A stretch of DNA of 64,000 bases from Paenibacillus sp. 19GGS1-52 (GCF_022369515.1 NZ_CP059724.1:4092001-4156000); one strand, 5' to 3'; counted from the first letter of the stretch, positions 27,002-36,368 are shown. A program made the numbers and translations. Notes: a model not told the origin generated them from the letters alone.

Positions 27002-27535
27002 TTAGTTTCTAAATGGAGAGTCAGAAAAACCACCTTGATTTTTCATCATCCTCTTAATAGTATCCCAATTCGGTAAACTATTACTGCCGTTGCACCACCA
27101 ATTACTGAAATTATATTATTATCCTTATCAAGTACGAATACATGATAAACGTCCTTTTTCCGTTGACCATATACTATTATTCCTTCTGGTTGATATGCTT
27201 TGTTTGTCCAATTATCAACAATACTATCAACCATATTTGCGGTATACCCACGATCATTAGCCTGATCAGCTCCTTACTTAGTAAATGTTCTTCCTCCCTC
27301 AGTTGTTACGCCTTGAGATATTGCCCCATCTCCCATGGCTCCTATCATTAAAGCAGCTGTAATAGTCTTGTCATCTTTCCCGTAATAAATGAACTCATCG
27401 AGTTGAGATATTGATCATTTAGCAGTGCTAAAATTACTCGATGCACTTGGACCTAATCCCCCATTAGCAGCGGCTGTGTGTCCAGTTGGGTCAGAAAAAT
27501 TAACGGATTATTCTCTACGTACGTATACAAATATT
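27002..27535 (-). pseudogene. Decayed RHS toxin tip with a BECR-fold-like RNase domain
   Basis: The frame starts with the RHS core end YLYTYVENNPLIF, shifts frame, and continues SDPTGHTAAANGG, the usual junction between RHS core and toxin. The toxin part includes QLDEFIYYGKDDKTITAALM, two in-frame stops (TGA near 27415, TAA near 27278), then ANDRGYTANMVDSIVDNW, IIVYGQRKKDVYHVFVLDKD and NNIIS. The order RGYT..M...I, VYG and VLDKDNNII resembles colicin E5/EndoU (BECR) RNase toxins. A last frame shift gives the tail PNWDTIKRMMKNQGGFSDSPF and a TAA at 27002, right before the immunity gene. At least two frameshifts and two stops make it non-functional. Confidence 0.7.
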
Positions 27536-28159
27536 GAAAGTACGGACGTTTTCCTTACTTATCGCCTCTTGCAGCGCCATAAAGAGGTATCGTGTCCATC
27601 TAAACGCAAATGGGGAGGAACGTTTAAGTATTGCTCCCCCTCGCTACGCTCGGAGACTCCGCTTCGCTTCGTCCAGAGTTCGGTTTAAGAAATTGAAATG
27701 GTTACAGGCAATTTAAATCAAGAGATTTACGATTTTAATGTTTATACAGTCGGAAGTTCACGTTTACAAGGATTTAACCATCTAGAGTGATTTCTGAAGG
27801 CGTAGTATTCATTTTATCGCTTAGGAATTGGGTGTTTCCTAAACGGCTAGCTATTCTGTTAATTAGAGTTCTTGATGTAGGTGTTTTTACGGAAGTCTGT
27901 TTATTTTAACTCATCTGGAAGTGTTCGGTGAATGAGTGAGTGAGGTGGAGGTAGTCCATTAGCCGAGAGAAGTGGTTATATATTAATTAAAATAAATAGA
28001 AGGCCTTTGAGCACTAATTATTCAAACTTGGTCAATTATACTCTTGGTCCCTCAAAGTCTCATCCAATGAATAAAAAAGAGCGAGGAATCAATTATAATG
28101 AATAAAAATATGTGAATAAATATTAAATTATCAAATAAAAAAAGCATTACATAGAATAA
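27536..28159. other. Gene-free stretch in the toxin island
   Basis: I see no convincing gene. A 30-codon plus-strand frame at 27698-27790 (from ATG to TGA) has a protein-like composition but no ribosome binding site. The segment 27640-27690 is rich in CGCTTCG/GCTCGG-type short repeats unlike its AT-rich surroundings, which suggests a junction of joined fragments. Confidence 0.4.
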
Positions 28160-28195
28160 ATAAAAGACCACATGGAGCATTCACTCACATGTGGT
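28160..28195 (-). terminator. Terminator after the toxin/immunity pair
   Basis: ACCACATG (28167-28174) pairs with CATGTGGT (28188-28195); on the minus strand CTTTTATTTATT follows. It lies just after the stop of the intact immunity gene. Confidence 0.6.
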
Positions 28196-28203
28196 TACAA
28201 ATT

Positions 28204-28632
28204 TTATTCCTTTGTAATTTTAACACCTTGTTCCAAGAAAGGTTTCAACCTTGTACTCAATCGCTTCTGAAAATCACCTTCTTCATTCTCGGTAATCATC
28301 AACTCAATCGATTCGGGACTTTCAACAACCCTCAATCTGTATTTGCATGAATTAATATCTTTATCCTTCTTTAGAACAATACAATTTATCAAAAAATCGT
28401 AATTCAATATCAATTTCGCCTCTTCTTTATCTTTAGGATGGTACCAGATACGATTGACAGTATCCTCAAAATTCACAACCTCTTTGTCATACGGAAACTC
28501 ATTGATATAAGAATAACCATATTCAAAATAAAGGATAGCGGTATCATCTTGAAAACTAAACAATATATCCAATAAAAAATCTATTCCTTCTTTACGGCCT
28601 TGTAACACGTTATCCATATAATAAACTGACAT
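28204..28632 (-). CDS. Putative immunity protein for the RHS toxin tip
   Basis: A 142-residue soluble protein of unknown family, no signal peptide. It begins MSVYYMDNVLQG and contains FLLDILFSF, LYFEYGYSY, NRIWYHPKDKEEA, INCIVLKKDKDINSCKYRL, ESIELM and EEGDFQKRLSTRLKPFLEQGV. The ATG at 28632 has GAGGAG seven bases upstream and follows the toxin stop by 11 bases. A paralogue sits at 25573-26055 beside a decayed copy of the same toxin tip. Neutralising the adjacent toxin is inferred from this twofold linkage. Confidence 0.72.
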   Translation of the reverse strand: MSVYYMDNVLQGRKEGIDFLLDILFSFQDDTAILYFEYGYSYINEFPYDKEVVNFEDTVNRIWYHPKDKEEAKLILNYDFLINCIVLKKDKDINSCKYRLRVVESPESIELMITENEEGDFQKRLSTRLKPFLEQGVKITKE

Positions 28633-28643
28633 TTCACTTCTCC

Positions 28644-29699
28644 TCACCATGGGTATTCTTCATCATCCCCATACAAATGCAAATCCATATTATATGCCGG
28701 ATGGAAATGATCACGATAGCGCAATCCGTTTGCACCTTTGTGTGTTTGTCCTACATGTAGCTCTCCAACTTTACTCCCCCTACTATTCAGGATATCTACT
28801 TTAAACATATCAGACATAGAGACAGAGCCTAGTACATAACCATTGGTAGAAATATAAGTCTTTAAATTTCCAACATTTATCCAGAAAGAACTATTGGAAG
28901 ATGATTTAATATAATTTAAAGAGGCTGTATTATTGGGATTATCATATAACACTCTAAGTAAAGCATCTTTTTCATTTAGTACTCCTCTTTTTTGGTCAAG
29001 AATAAATGTCTCTGACAAACCTTCATCAGAAGTGTAATCAATAGCTAGATATCCATCCCCACTATATACAAACTCTGCAGTGCCTCCCATACAACCACTT
29101 GGTTGGTAATTACAAGCATTATTCCGTACCTCACTTGCGCCAGCCGCCATAGAAGCTTTGGATTTTCCAGTATCCTTAACATATTTATTATACTGTTTAG
29201 AACTCATTTGGTTTAAGAGTTGCCAACCTCTTTGATAATCTTCGATATCTTTCCTTGCGACAGGATTCAAGAATTTATCATACCCATAAGATTGTTCAAT
29301 CTTATGCCCGCTTGGATCAGCATACATCAACGGATTATTACTTACATACGTATAAAGATTCTGACTAAGCGGATTATCTATCTGCCCCTCATACGTATCC
29401 TCATTTAAAAACCGCCCCATACTTGGATCATAATACCGTGCCCGCAGATAGTAAAGTCCGGTTTCTTCATCATATAACTCTACCGTATATTTGAACGGGT
29501 TGGATATTTCTTCTGCTGGACGGATGAATTTGGTCAGACAATTCAAAGCATCGTTCACATAGCTCGTCGTTTGAACTGCCCCACTGTACAGAGTTACCGT
29601 TACTGTTGTGATATATCTTTTCTTGTCATAGCCATATTCGCAGAAGCTAAATAGTTTACGGCCGAAGGGAGTTGAATTATGACCAAAGAGCTTTATAAT
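28644..29699 (-). pseudogene. Orphan RHS toxin tip (5'-truncated RHS protein with intact C-terminal toxin domain)
   Basis: An open frame of 352 codons begins without a proper start after a TGA at 29700-29702. It carries the RHS-repeat-associated core (ELYDEETGLYYLRARYYDP, SMGRFLNEDTYEG, NLYTYVSNNPLMYADPSGH) and then a C-terminal domain of about 220 residues. That domain has NNACNYQPSGCMGG and ends VGELHVGQTHKGANG, YRDHFHPAYNMD, LHLYGDDEEYPW; several conserved His may be catalytic. I recognise no toxin family. The main RHS shell is absent, so it is a displaced tip of the kind kept for recombination, or a remnant. Its immunity gene follows after 11 bases. A GTG at 29558 is the longest-frame start with codon context but no good ribosome binding site. 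Confidence 0.72.
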
Positions 29700-29750
29700 T
29701 CAGGGATAGTGTTAGTTAAACACATTCATTCCTGAAAGAAGTTGACAGCC

Positions 29751-31118
29751 ATGATTCTTTTCATCCATCGTAAAGATTTACGCATTCATAACCTCCCTGC
29801 TCTAGACGCCATCCGCTCGGCCCAGTGTTCGAGCCTGCATGTCCTTATACTCGATCCTTTCCTGTTACGGAATGAACGAAATCTAGAGCATAGCGGGGTT
29901 AATTTTCTCCAACATGTTGCTAGGCTGCAGAAGCAATATTCGCGTCTGGGCAAACAGCTTCATGTCTTGTACGGAGAGCCAGCCGTGGTGGTTAACCAAC
30001 TGCTCCTTAAGCATCCGATCAAGGAAATTCTGTATCATGCGGATTATACTCCTTATGCTCTGAAGCGTGATCTTGAACTTCAGATGCTTGCGGATTCACT
30101 CCAAGTAAAGCTAACTAGTTATGACGAAGCAACACTTGCTGATCTGCAAGATTTTATAGACTGGAGCGGACGGACAGAGCCCTACAAGGTATTCACTCCC
30201 TTTTACAGGCGTTGGCGAACCTATATTACTGAGCGATTTCAGCCCTCTTATTCCGCAACTCTCGAAGAACTAGAAACGTTGGATTTGGCTCCGGCCATTC
30301 TGAATAGCTTCCTCCCCCCGGAAGAAATAAATAAGCAGCTTGAGGATATGCGTAATTCACTGAAAGCAGAAGATGAGTATGTGGTGTTAATGCGTACGCT
30401 AGAGCAATTTCTTAGCGAGGGATTAAACGGATATTCGATCAGTCGTGACCAGTACGCTCTTGAAGGTACCAGCCGAATTAGCCATCATCTGAATGCGGGT
30501 GCCTTATCTGTAAGAACAATATATGAACAGTTGATGAGCATGGAAGGCGATACCGAGACTTGGCTGCGACAGCTAGCTTGGCGTGATTTCTATATTTACC
30601 AAGCCCGGTTAGATCCAAACTTTTTCCGTTATGAGCATATATTCGATCAATCCGAGCTTAGTACAGAGCACTTTCAGGTATGGGCTGAAGGACGAACTGG
30701 GGTACCGATCATCGATGCGGCCATGCGGCAGCTGAACGAAACTGGCTGGATGCCCAATCGGCTGCGGATGATTACGGCTATGTTTTTAACTAAAAATCTG
30801 GGTTGTCCGTTTATTTATGGTGAACGCTATTTCCGCTTGAAGCTAAGCGATTACGATAATGTGCTGAACCGCGGCGGCTGGCTCTGGAGCTCTTCACTTG
30901 GCTTTGACGCCTCCCCATACTTCCGGGTAATGAATCCTGTAACCCAATCCCAGACTCATGATCCAGATGGCAGCTATCTCCGGCGCTGGATGCCAGAGCT
31001 TGCACATCTGTCCAACAAAGAAATCCATCTCGCCCGGCCAGAGGCCATTGTAGATCTGAAGAGCTCACGCGCCCTTGCTATTGAGACTTATGGGCGGATT
31101 TTGAAAACAAAAAAATAA
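29751..31118 (+). CDS. phrB: Deoxyribodipyrimidine photolyase
   Basis: A 455-residue flavoprotein that uses light to split cyclobutane pyrimidine dimers. The N-terminal antenna domain begins ILFIHRKDLRIHNLPAL; the FAD-binding C-terminal half has TWLRQLAWRDFYIYQ, TGVPIIDAAMRQLNETGWMPNR, MITAMFLTKNLG and RGGWLWSSSLGFDASPYFRV, with the Trp residues of the electron path. I chose the ATG at 29751; a TTG nine bases upstream lies too near the AAAGAAG site. Length fits class I CPD photolyases. It stands alone next to the toxin island and ends in a strong hairpin. Confidence 0.9.
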   Translation: MILFIHRKDLRIHNLPALDAIRSAQCSSLHVLILDPFLLRNERNLEHSGVNFLQHVARLQKQYSRLGKQLHVLYGEPAVVVNQLLLKHPIKEILYHADYTPYALKRDLELQMLADSLQVKLTSYDEATLADLQDFIDWSGRTEPYKVFTPFYRRWRTYITERFQPSYSATLEELETLDLAPAILNSFLPPEEINKQLEDMRNSLKAEDEYVVLMRTLEQFLSEGLNGYSISRDQYALEGTSRISHHLNAGALSVRTIYEQLMSMEGDTETWLRQLAWRDFYIYQARLDPNFFRYEHIFDQSELSTEHFQVWAEGRTGVPIIDAAMRQLNETGWMPNRLRMITAMFLTKNLGCPFIYGERYFRLKLSDYDNVLNRGGWLWSSSLGFDASPYFRVMNPVTQSQTHDPDGSYLRRWMPELAHLSNKEIHLARPEAIVDLKSSRALAIETYGRILKTKK

Positions 31119-31144
31119 GGTATGAGCGTATCGGTTACATATAT

Positions 31145-31194
31145 ACCCCAAAATAGACAATAGGCATCTTTTGTCTATTGTCTATTTTTGGGGT
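31145..31194. terminator. Strong bidirectional terminator after the photolyase gene
   Basis: ACCCCAAAATAGACAATAG (31145-31163) pairs with CTATTGTCTATTTTTGGGGT (31175-31194), leaving one extra T. It lies 27 bases after the photolyase stop. Confidence 0.85.
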
Positions 31195-31211
31195 CTGGAT
31201 AGTAGCTATAT

Positions 31212-31376
31212 TCATTTCAAGTGTTTTTGATCGTCTAAAATCTTGCAAAGATACCCAACTATGTAGTTTCTCGCTGTTTTTTCTACAATATCTTCATTTC
31301 TAACTAAGTCTTCAATACCCGCAGAGAGGATTTTCCACAACTGACTATTCTCAAATTGTTTATAGGGATGTTCCAA
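31212..31376 (-). CDS. Possible 54-residue small protein
   Basis: A 55-codon frame from TTG to TGA with protein-like composition: HPYKQFENSQLWKILSAGIE, then DLVRNEDIVEKTARNYIVGYL and CKILDD. The pattern L..I..GIEDLV.N.DI...T....IVGYLCK..  is strongly helical and recalls a widespread group of small orphan proteins with no known role. AAGGAG lies 12 bases before the TTG, somewhat far, and a stop codon directly precedes it. The aminopeptidase gene ends 167 bases after it in the other direction of reading, so it may have its own promoter. It could also be the tail of a lost gene. Confidence 0.5.
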   Translation of the reverse strand: MEHPYKQFENSQLWKILSAGIEDLVRNEDIVEKTARNYIVGYLCKILDDQKHLK

Positions 31377-31542
31377 TTAGGATGACAACTCCTTTCTTTC
31401 TGCAATCGTAAGTTATGGAGGCAGCGATTGCCGAGGATGAAACAGCACCCATCTTCTTGGCAGGCGAAATAATGATTCTCATGTTGCTCCCTTTTCTCAC
31501 CCCCCGAGGGGAATTTATATATAAGCTTATCCTATCAACCTC

Positions 31543-32775
31543 TTATAGTACCCAATTCCCCTTGCGGAAGACCGGTTCAATCGTTCCATCTGCCAGTTCA
31601 CCGTCAATATCCAGCTCGGTGGAGCCAATCATGAAATCAACATGTGTCAAGCTGACATTAGCGCCTCGTTCCAATAGTTCTTCGCTGGTTAGCTTCGTCC
31701 CACCGTCGATATTGACCGGATAAGCGCTTCCCAGTGCAAAATGGCAGGAGGCATTCTCATCAATCCCGGTATTATAAAATACGCGATTTAGGCGCGAGAT
31801 CGGTGAATCATGCGGCACCAATGCCATTTCCCCTAGATAAGATGCACCATCGTCAGTTTCAAGTAGGGACGTCAAATGCTCACGACCAGATTCAGCTGCA
31901 TAGGCAACAACTTTTCCATCTTTAAATGTAAAAGAAATACCGTCAACCAAGCGGCCATTCAAATTAAGCGGAAGCGTACTGGTAACTGTACCATTAACCC
32001 CGGTGCGATGTGGCATAGTATAGATCTCTTCTGTCGGCATATTTGCTACAAAATACACACCACTCGCATTTTCACCTCCGCCTCCACGCCATAAATGGCC
32101 TTCTGGCATCTCCACATGCAGATCTGTCCCTGGCGCACGATAATGCAGGCTCTTATAACGTTTGGCGTTCATACGGTCCTGACTATCTTTCAAATGGCTG
32201 ATATGCTCACGCCAGGCCGCTACTGGATCTTCACTGCCTACCCGGTTCATCTGGAATACAGCTTCCCACATCGCATCTACCCGTTCTTCTTCCGGGAGAT
32301 CACTAAATACCTTGTTGGCCCAAGCACGTGTTGGAGCCTTAATGAGCGACCAGCTGATCTTATTGTTTCTTGTATAACCTTGGTAGTCCTTGCGCGCTAC
32401 GGCGGCAGCTTTAACTGCTGTTGATACTTTGGAGGAATCTATCCCTTGGAACAACTCAGGGTCCGGTACTTTTATATGTAAAATGGCTCCATGTTCTTCG
32501 GCGAACTGCACCAGCATATCTGCTTGCCACTGTGGATAATAACCGAAAGAGTCCTCTGGGGCTTTCTCGTAACGAATACGTGTAACAACCTCGTCCTCCC
32601 ACTCTACTATTACATATTTTGCGCCTGCTTCATAAGCCTTGCCGACAATCAGGCGGGTAAGCTCCACCGTTTCCAACGGAGCATGTATCATCAGCACTTG
32701 ACCAGGCTGGATATTCACTCCAACTTTAACAACCAAATTCGCATATTTCTCCAGCATAACATCAAACTCTTTCAT
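31543..32775 (-). CDS. M29-family aminopeptidase (AmpS/PepS-like)
   Basis: A 410-residue cytosolic metallo-aminopeptidase. The N-terminal part has VKVGVNIQPGQVLMIHAP; the C-terminal metal region has EMALVPHDSPIS, FYNTGIDENASCHFALGSAY and LTHVDFMIGSTELDIDG, giving the Glu, His and Asp ligands of the two-metal site. Length is standard for M29 enzymes, which trim peptides from the N-terminus. GGAGG lies nine bases upstream of the ATG. Monocistronic by its spacing. Its metabolic role is general peptide turnover. Confidence 0.9.
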   Translation of the reverse strand: MKEFDVMLEKYANLVVKVGVNIQPGQVLMIHAPLETVELTRLIVGKAYEAGAKYVIVEWEDEVVTRIRYEKAPEDSFGYYPQWQADMLVQFAEEHGAILHIKVPDPELFQGIDSSKVSTAVKAAAVARKDYQGYTRNNKISWSLIKAPTRAWANKVFSDLPEEERVDAMWEAVFQMNRVGSEDPVAAWREHISHLKDSQDRMNAKRYKSLHYRAPGTDLHVEMPEGHLWRGGGGENASGVYFVANMPTEEIYTMPHRTGVNGTVTSTLPLNLNGRLVDGISFTFKDGKVVAYAAESGREHLTSLLETDDGASYLGEMALVPHDSPISRLNRVFYNTGIDENASCHFALGSAYPVNIDGGTKLTSEELLERGANVSLTHVDFMIGSTELDIDGELADGTIEPVFRKGNWVL

Positions 32776-32880
32776 AACTTCTCTTCCTCCATCTCATTCG
32801 TTTTCGATTCTCGTTGAGCTACTCTTACTATTTTAGCGCAAAACACGAGCAGTTGCGATTCGAGGCTGATAATTCCCCAT

Positions 32881-32973
32881 CTAATTTCCCTCCAGCAACT
32901 TCCCCGTGTAAACACCTGCTTCATCTGAACCTAGGAACTGTACATTCGGCTTCACCACAATTGGATTTGCTAT
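32881..32973 (-). pseudogene. Short coding remnant in the gap upstream of the aminopeptidase gene
   Basis: Thirty codons without start read ANPIVVKPNVQFLGSDEAG and VYTGKLLEGN before a TAG. The composition is protein-like, and FLGSDEAG.YTGK recalls the C-terminal part of short-chain dehydrogenases, but this is too short to assign. The rest of 32776-33130 has no gene that I can support. Confidence 0.25.
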
Positions 32974-33130
32974 ATTCCGAATTAAAAAAAGGATGATTTA
33001 TAGCGTAAACATATAAATTATATTTCAAATAACCTTTTTCAGTATAAATGGCGATCGCTTCTGGGTGCTCAATCCGGGAAGGGTCGCTATTTTTTGGAGA
33101 GAATGAAGTGTTGAATCAACGCCGAACAGC

Positions 33131-33160
33131 AAAAAGCAACTTTCCCGCAGAAAAGTTGCT
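33131..33160 (-). terminator. Terminator of the CUT1 sugar importer operon
   Basis: GCAACTTT (33136-33143) pairs with AAAGTTGC (33152-33159); on the minus strand a run of five T follows. It lies about 50 bases after the last permease gene. Confidence 0.8.
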
Positions 33161-33208
33161 CTTACGATTTATCGCTATGAAAAGAAAACGATTGTAGCGT
33201 TCGTAAAA

Positions 33209-34021
33209 TTAACCTTTGACAGCCCCACCTGTGAGTCCTCTGACCAATGTTTTGGAGCCAAACAGGAAGAGAATAATCAGCGGCAGTGTGCCGAGGGTAA
33301 GGCCAAGAATACTTGCTGAATAGTCCGTGCGGAAGACAGTAGACAGATTCGCAATCCCGAGCGGCAGCGTGTAAAGCTCCGGCTTGTTGATCGTTACGAG
33401 CGGTAGCAAGTAGCCGTTCCAGGAGCCGAGGAAGGAGATCAGCCCCAGCGTGCTGATGGCCGGCATCAGAAATGGAACAACGATTCTTGTGAGAATTGCC
33501 GGCTCCGAGCAGCCGTCGATCCGCGCACTTTCAATAACCTCTGTCGGAACGGAAGAGCGGATGAACTGGGTCATGAAAAATACTCCGAAGGCATTGTTCA
33601 GTCCAGCCAGAATCAGCGGCGCATGGGTGTTGTTAAGGTGGAACCACTTCATTTCCATGACGTAGGCGATCAGGCCCAGATGTCCAGGAATCATCATCGT
33701 CAGTAGAATGAAGCCATAGAGGGCAGTCTTTCCTTTGAATTCATATTTGGCAAAAGCAAATCCGGTAATTGAGGCGATACTAACCGTTACCATAGTAAAC
33801 AGAACGGCAACATAGAAGCTGTTCCAATAATTGCGGAGGAAACTGGCCGACATAATTGTCTTCAGGTTCTCCAGCAAATAGTTGCTTGGCAGAATCGGAA
33901 GCTGCTTGAACAGGTCTTCGGAATAATAGGTTCCCATCACAATCATCATATAGAAAGGGAATAAGAAGGCGATGGCGATCAGGCTGAGCAGCAGAACGGT
34001 AAAGAATTTTTTTGCTCTCAT
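33209..34021 (-). CDS. CUT1 sugar ABC importer, permease (MalG-like)
   Basis: A 270-residue membrane protein with about six helices, beginning VLLLSLIAIAFLFPFYMM. The coupling loop EVIESARIDGCSEPAILTRIVVPFLMPAIST is typical (motif EsARIDG). Its ATG overlaps the stop of the first permease by four bases (ATGA), so translation is coupled. It forms the channel with that permease; no ATPase is encoded here, as is usual when a shared MsmX-type ATPase serves several importers. The substrate is a sugar of unknown kind. Confidence 0.87.
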   Translation of the reverse strand: MRAKKFFTVLLLSLIAIAFLFPFYMMIVMGTYYSEDLFKQLPILPSNYLLENLKTIMSASFLRNYWNSFYVAVLFTMVTVSIASITGFAFAKYEFKGKTALYGFILLTMMIPGHLGLIAYVMEMKWFHLNNTHAPLILAGLNNAFGVFFMTQFIRSSVPTEVIESARIDGCSEPAILTRIVVPFLMPAISTLGLISFLGSWNGYLLPLVTINKPELYTLPLGIANLSTVFRTDYSASILGLTLGTLPLIILFLFGSKTLVRGLTGGAVKG

Positions 34022-34947
34022 TTGTCGTCACCGTCCCTGTTGATCCATTTCATGCCAACAACCGAGAACAAAGCGATGAATAGGAAGGTTCCATAGGCAA
34101 TTGCTGCCCCTTTGCCATATTTGAACGCACTGCCGTTGAAGGAAGCGTCGAACATATACCAGATCGGCGTAAAGGTAGATCCGTCCGGTCCACCGACCAT
34201 ACTGGAGCCAGAAGCCCAGCCGCTGAACAGCAGCATCGGTTCTTCCACAAGCTGCAGGCCGCTGATGATTGAGGTGATAATTAGGAATAGATTGATCGGC
34301 TTCAGCAGTGGAATGGTGATACGCAGGAACACATTTTTGGACGAAGCTCCGTCGATCACCGCAGCCTCGTAGATAGAGGTGTCAATGCTGGCCATCCCTG
34401 CGGTATAGAACATCACGAAGTAGCCGAGATTCTTCCAGAATACCATCAGAATCACTACCCAGCGGGAGGAGCTGGCGGTGCCCAGCCAATTTATCTTATC
34501 ATGAATAATGCCCAGTTCCATCAGCAGATTGTTGAAGAAACCGCCTTGCCAGTCGAACAGCAGCGAGAAGATTATTCCGACCGCGACCGGAGTTGTCATG
34601 TAGGCACTGAATACGCTAAGACGGAAGAATGTTTTCCTGCGAATCAACTTGCTCTCGATCAGACTGGCCATAAGCATGCCTATAAGAACAAGAGCAGGAA
34701 GGTATACCGCCATAAAAATGATGACATTAAGCAGAGATTTCCAGAAGAATGCATCATGGAAAAATAACTGTGTGTAATTGCTGAGTCCGATGAAATTCCG
34801 GTTCCCGTACAAATCCCAGTCCGTAAGGCTGATGTAAAGGGTGAAGAGGATCGGGAACAAGCTCAGTACTGCGTAGGATAAGAAATAAGGGGTGATGAAC
34901 AGATACGGCCATTTATTTTTAGTGCTGATTCCTTTCGCTTTCTGCAT
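34018..34947 (-). CDS. CUT1 sugar ABC importer, permease (MalF-like)
   Basis: A 309-residue membrane protein. It begins with a cytoplasmic stretch followed by LFITPYFLSYAVLSLFPILF; the coupling loop is SIYEAAVIDGASSKNVFLRITIPLLKP (EAA motif EAAVIDGAS). AGGAAGTG precedes the ATG. It overlaps the second permease gene by four bases. A GC-rich hairpin separates it from the binding-protein gene upstream. Confidence 0.87.
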   Translation of the reverse strand: MQKAKGISTKNKWPYLFITPYFLSYAVLSLFPILFTLYISLTDWDLYGNRNFIGLSNYTQLFFHDAFFWKSLLNVIIFMAVYLPALVLIGMLMASLIESKLIRRKTFFRLSVFSAYMTTPVAVGIIFSLLFDWQGGFFNNLLMELGIIHDKINWLGTASSSRWVVILMVFWKNLGYFVMFYTAGMASIDTSIYEAAVIDGASSKNVFLRITIPLLKPINLFLIITSIISGLQLVEEPMLLFSGWASGSSMVGGPDGSTFTPIWYMFDASFNGSAFKYGKGAAIAYGTFLFIALFSVVGMKWINRDGDDK

Positions 34948-34970
34948 GATCTTTCACTTCCTGTCCGTTA

Positions 34971-35010
34971 AAACGGCGGCCTGTTCTTTCGAGCGGGCCG
35001 CCGCTTTTTA
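34971..35010 (-). terminator. Intra-operon hairpin between binding-protein and permease genes
   Basis: GGCGGCC (34975-34981) pairs with GGCCGCC (34996-35002) on a 75-base spacer. Only a short T stretch follows on the minus strand (GTTTTAA), so it is probably a leaky terminator or an RNA-stabilising hairpin, often used to raise binding-protein levels above the permeases. Confidence 0.55.
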
Positions 35011-35022
35011 TATAGTATTTTT

Positions 35023-36368
35023 TTATTCGAAGGTCAGTTCAGGGTGGTTTTTCTTCAGCTGTTCTTCCCATTTCTCCAGTGCCTGCTTGGCATCAAAGCT
35101 TTTGTCCTGCGCCATGACCTGCAACACCAGCTCAGAAGAGCTGTAAATATCCTGATCGTATTTAGTCACAGCTTTGGACTTCATGTTTGGGAATACCTTC
35201 TCTACCCAGAACTTTCCGAGGTCCTGTCCGCCAAAATATTCATCCGCTCCGGAAGAAAGCTTGGAGGTATCCTTAAAGAAGGATTTCAGCGGTAAAATGT
35301 AGTCGGAAGTGGCAAAGTTAGCTTCAGCGCCTTCGTCAGTGCCTAACAGCCAGTTAAGATACGCCCAAGCTGCATCCTTGTTTTTGCTGTCTTTCCAAAT
35401 GCCGATTGTCGTACCGCCGTATGGGTACCCGCCTTCCGGAGGCACCATCAGACCCCAGCGGCCAGTACTGGCCTTGTCGTTGGGCTTAATTACGAATTCT
35501 GGCGACCAGTTCGCCGCCGGGTAGAAGATAACGTTGTCTTGCGAGTAAGAGGCATTCCAGGTAGGCGACCACATCGCTAGTTTGCCCTCACCGTTATTGT
35601 CGCGGATGGACTGCAATTGAGTAAATATCCGCAGCACCTCACCGGTATTCACTTTGGTTCCGTCAACAATCGCGGTTGTACTCTGGTTGGAGAAGATGAC
35701 GTAGGCATCCATCAGACTTCCCAGCATAAACGTCTTACCGCCGCTTTTGTCATATACTTCTTTGCCTTTAGCAATAAAGGTATCCCAATCGGTAAACATT
35801 GCTGTTAATTTATCGGGATCATCTGTTCCAAAGTACTGTTTAGCCAGATCACGCTTATAGGCCAGTGCGCCAGGTGAGCCGGATTGTTCCAGACCGACAA
35901 GTTCTCCCTTGCTGTTCGTCAGCAGCGGCAGCTCGAAATCGAGCAGATTGGACGTATCGAAGTTGTACGGTTCTCCCGACAAGCTTTGCAGTACGTTCAG
36001 TTCATACAGAGCGCCGCGGAAGGCTGCTTCTCCCCAGATAATATCCGGCAATTCGGTGCCGGAAGCGATGGAGGTCTGAATTTTTTTCAAATAATCCCCG
36101 CCGATACTTCAACGAACTCCAGCTTGATATTTGGGAACTTCTCGTTGAACTTCGCTGCGGTACCCTCGAACCAGGCTTTGTCCCAGCCCCATACCGTCAA
36201 TTTACCGGAAGCGGTTGCAGGATCGCTTGAGCTATTTGCACTGTCTGCCCCTTCGGAAGCGCCGTTGCCGCTATTATTTCCGTTGCCGCATCCGGCAAGC
36301 ACCAAGGTGAAGCATAACGTCAGAACAAGCGCGATAACCGATGCTTTTTTACTAAATAGATTGCGCAA
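35023..36368 (-). pseudogene. CUT1 sugar-binding lipoprotein, frameshifted
   Basis: The two halves of a family 1 solute-binding protein lie in different frames. The first (36087-36368, TTG start after AAGGGGGA) has a signal peptide, lipobox LVLAGCG and KLTVWGWDKAWFEGTAAKF, and ends EVSAGII-stop. The second (35023-36090) begins in mid-protein with KKIQTSIASGTELPDIIWG and runs to the normal end. Adding one G to the GGGG run at about 36095-36100 restores ...SAGDYLKKIQTS..., a usual sequence for the family, giving about 448 residues. A one-base deletion, or an error in a G run, is the simplest reading. Everything else in the operon is intact, so an assembly error is a real possibility. Confidence 0.82.

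Noticed and set aside
36080-36110. Programmed ribosomal frameshift in the sugar-binding protein
   Set aside because: There is no standard slippery heptamer at the G run, and frameshifting is not known for this family; a deletion or sequencing error is simpler.
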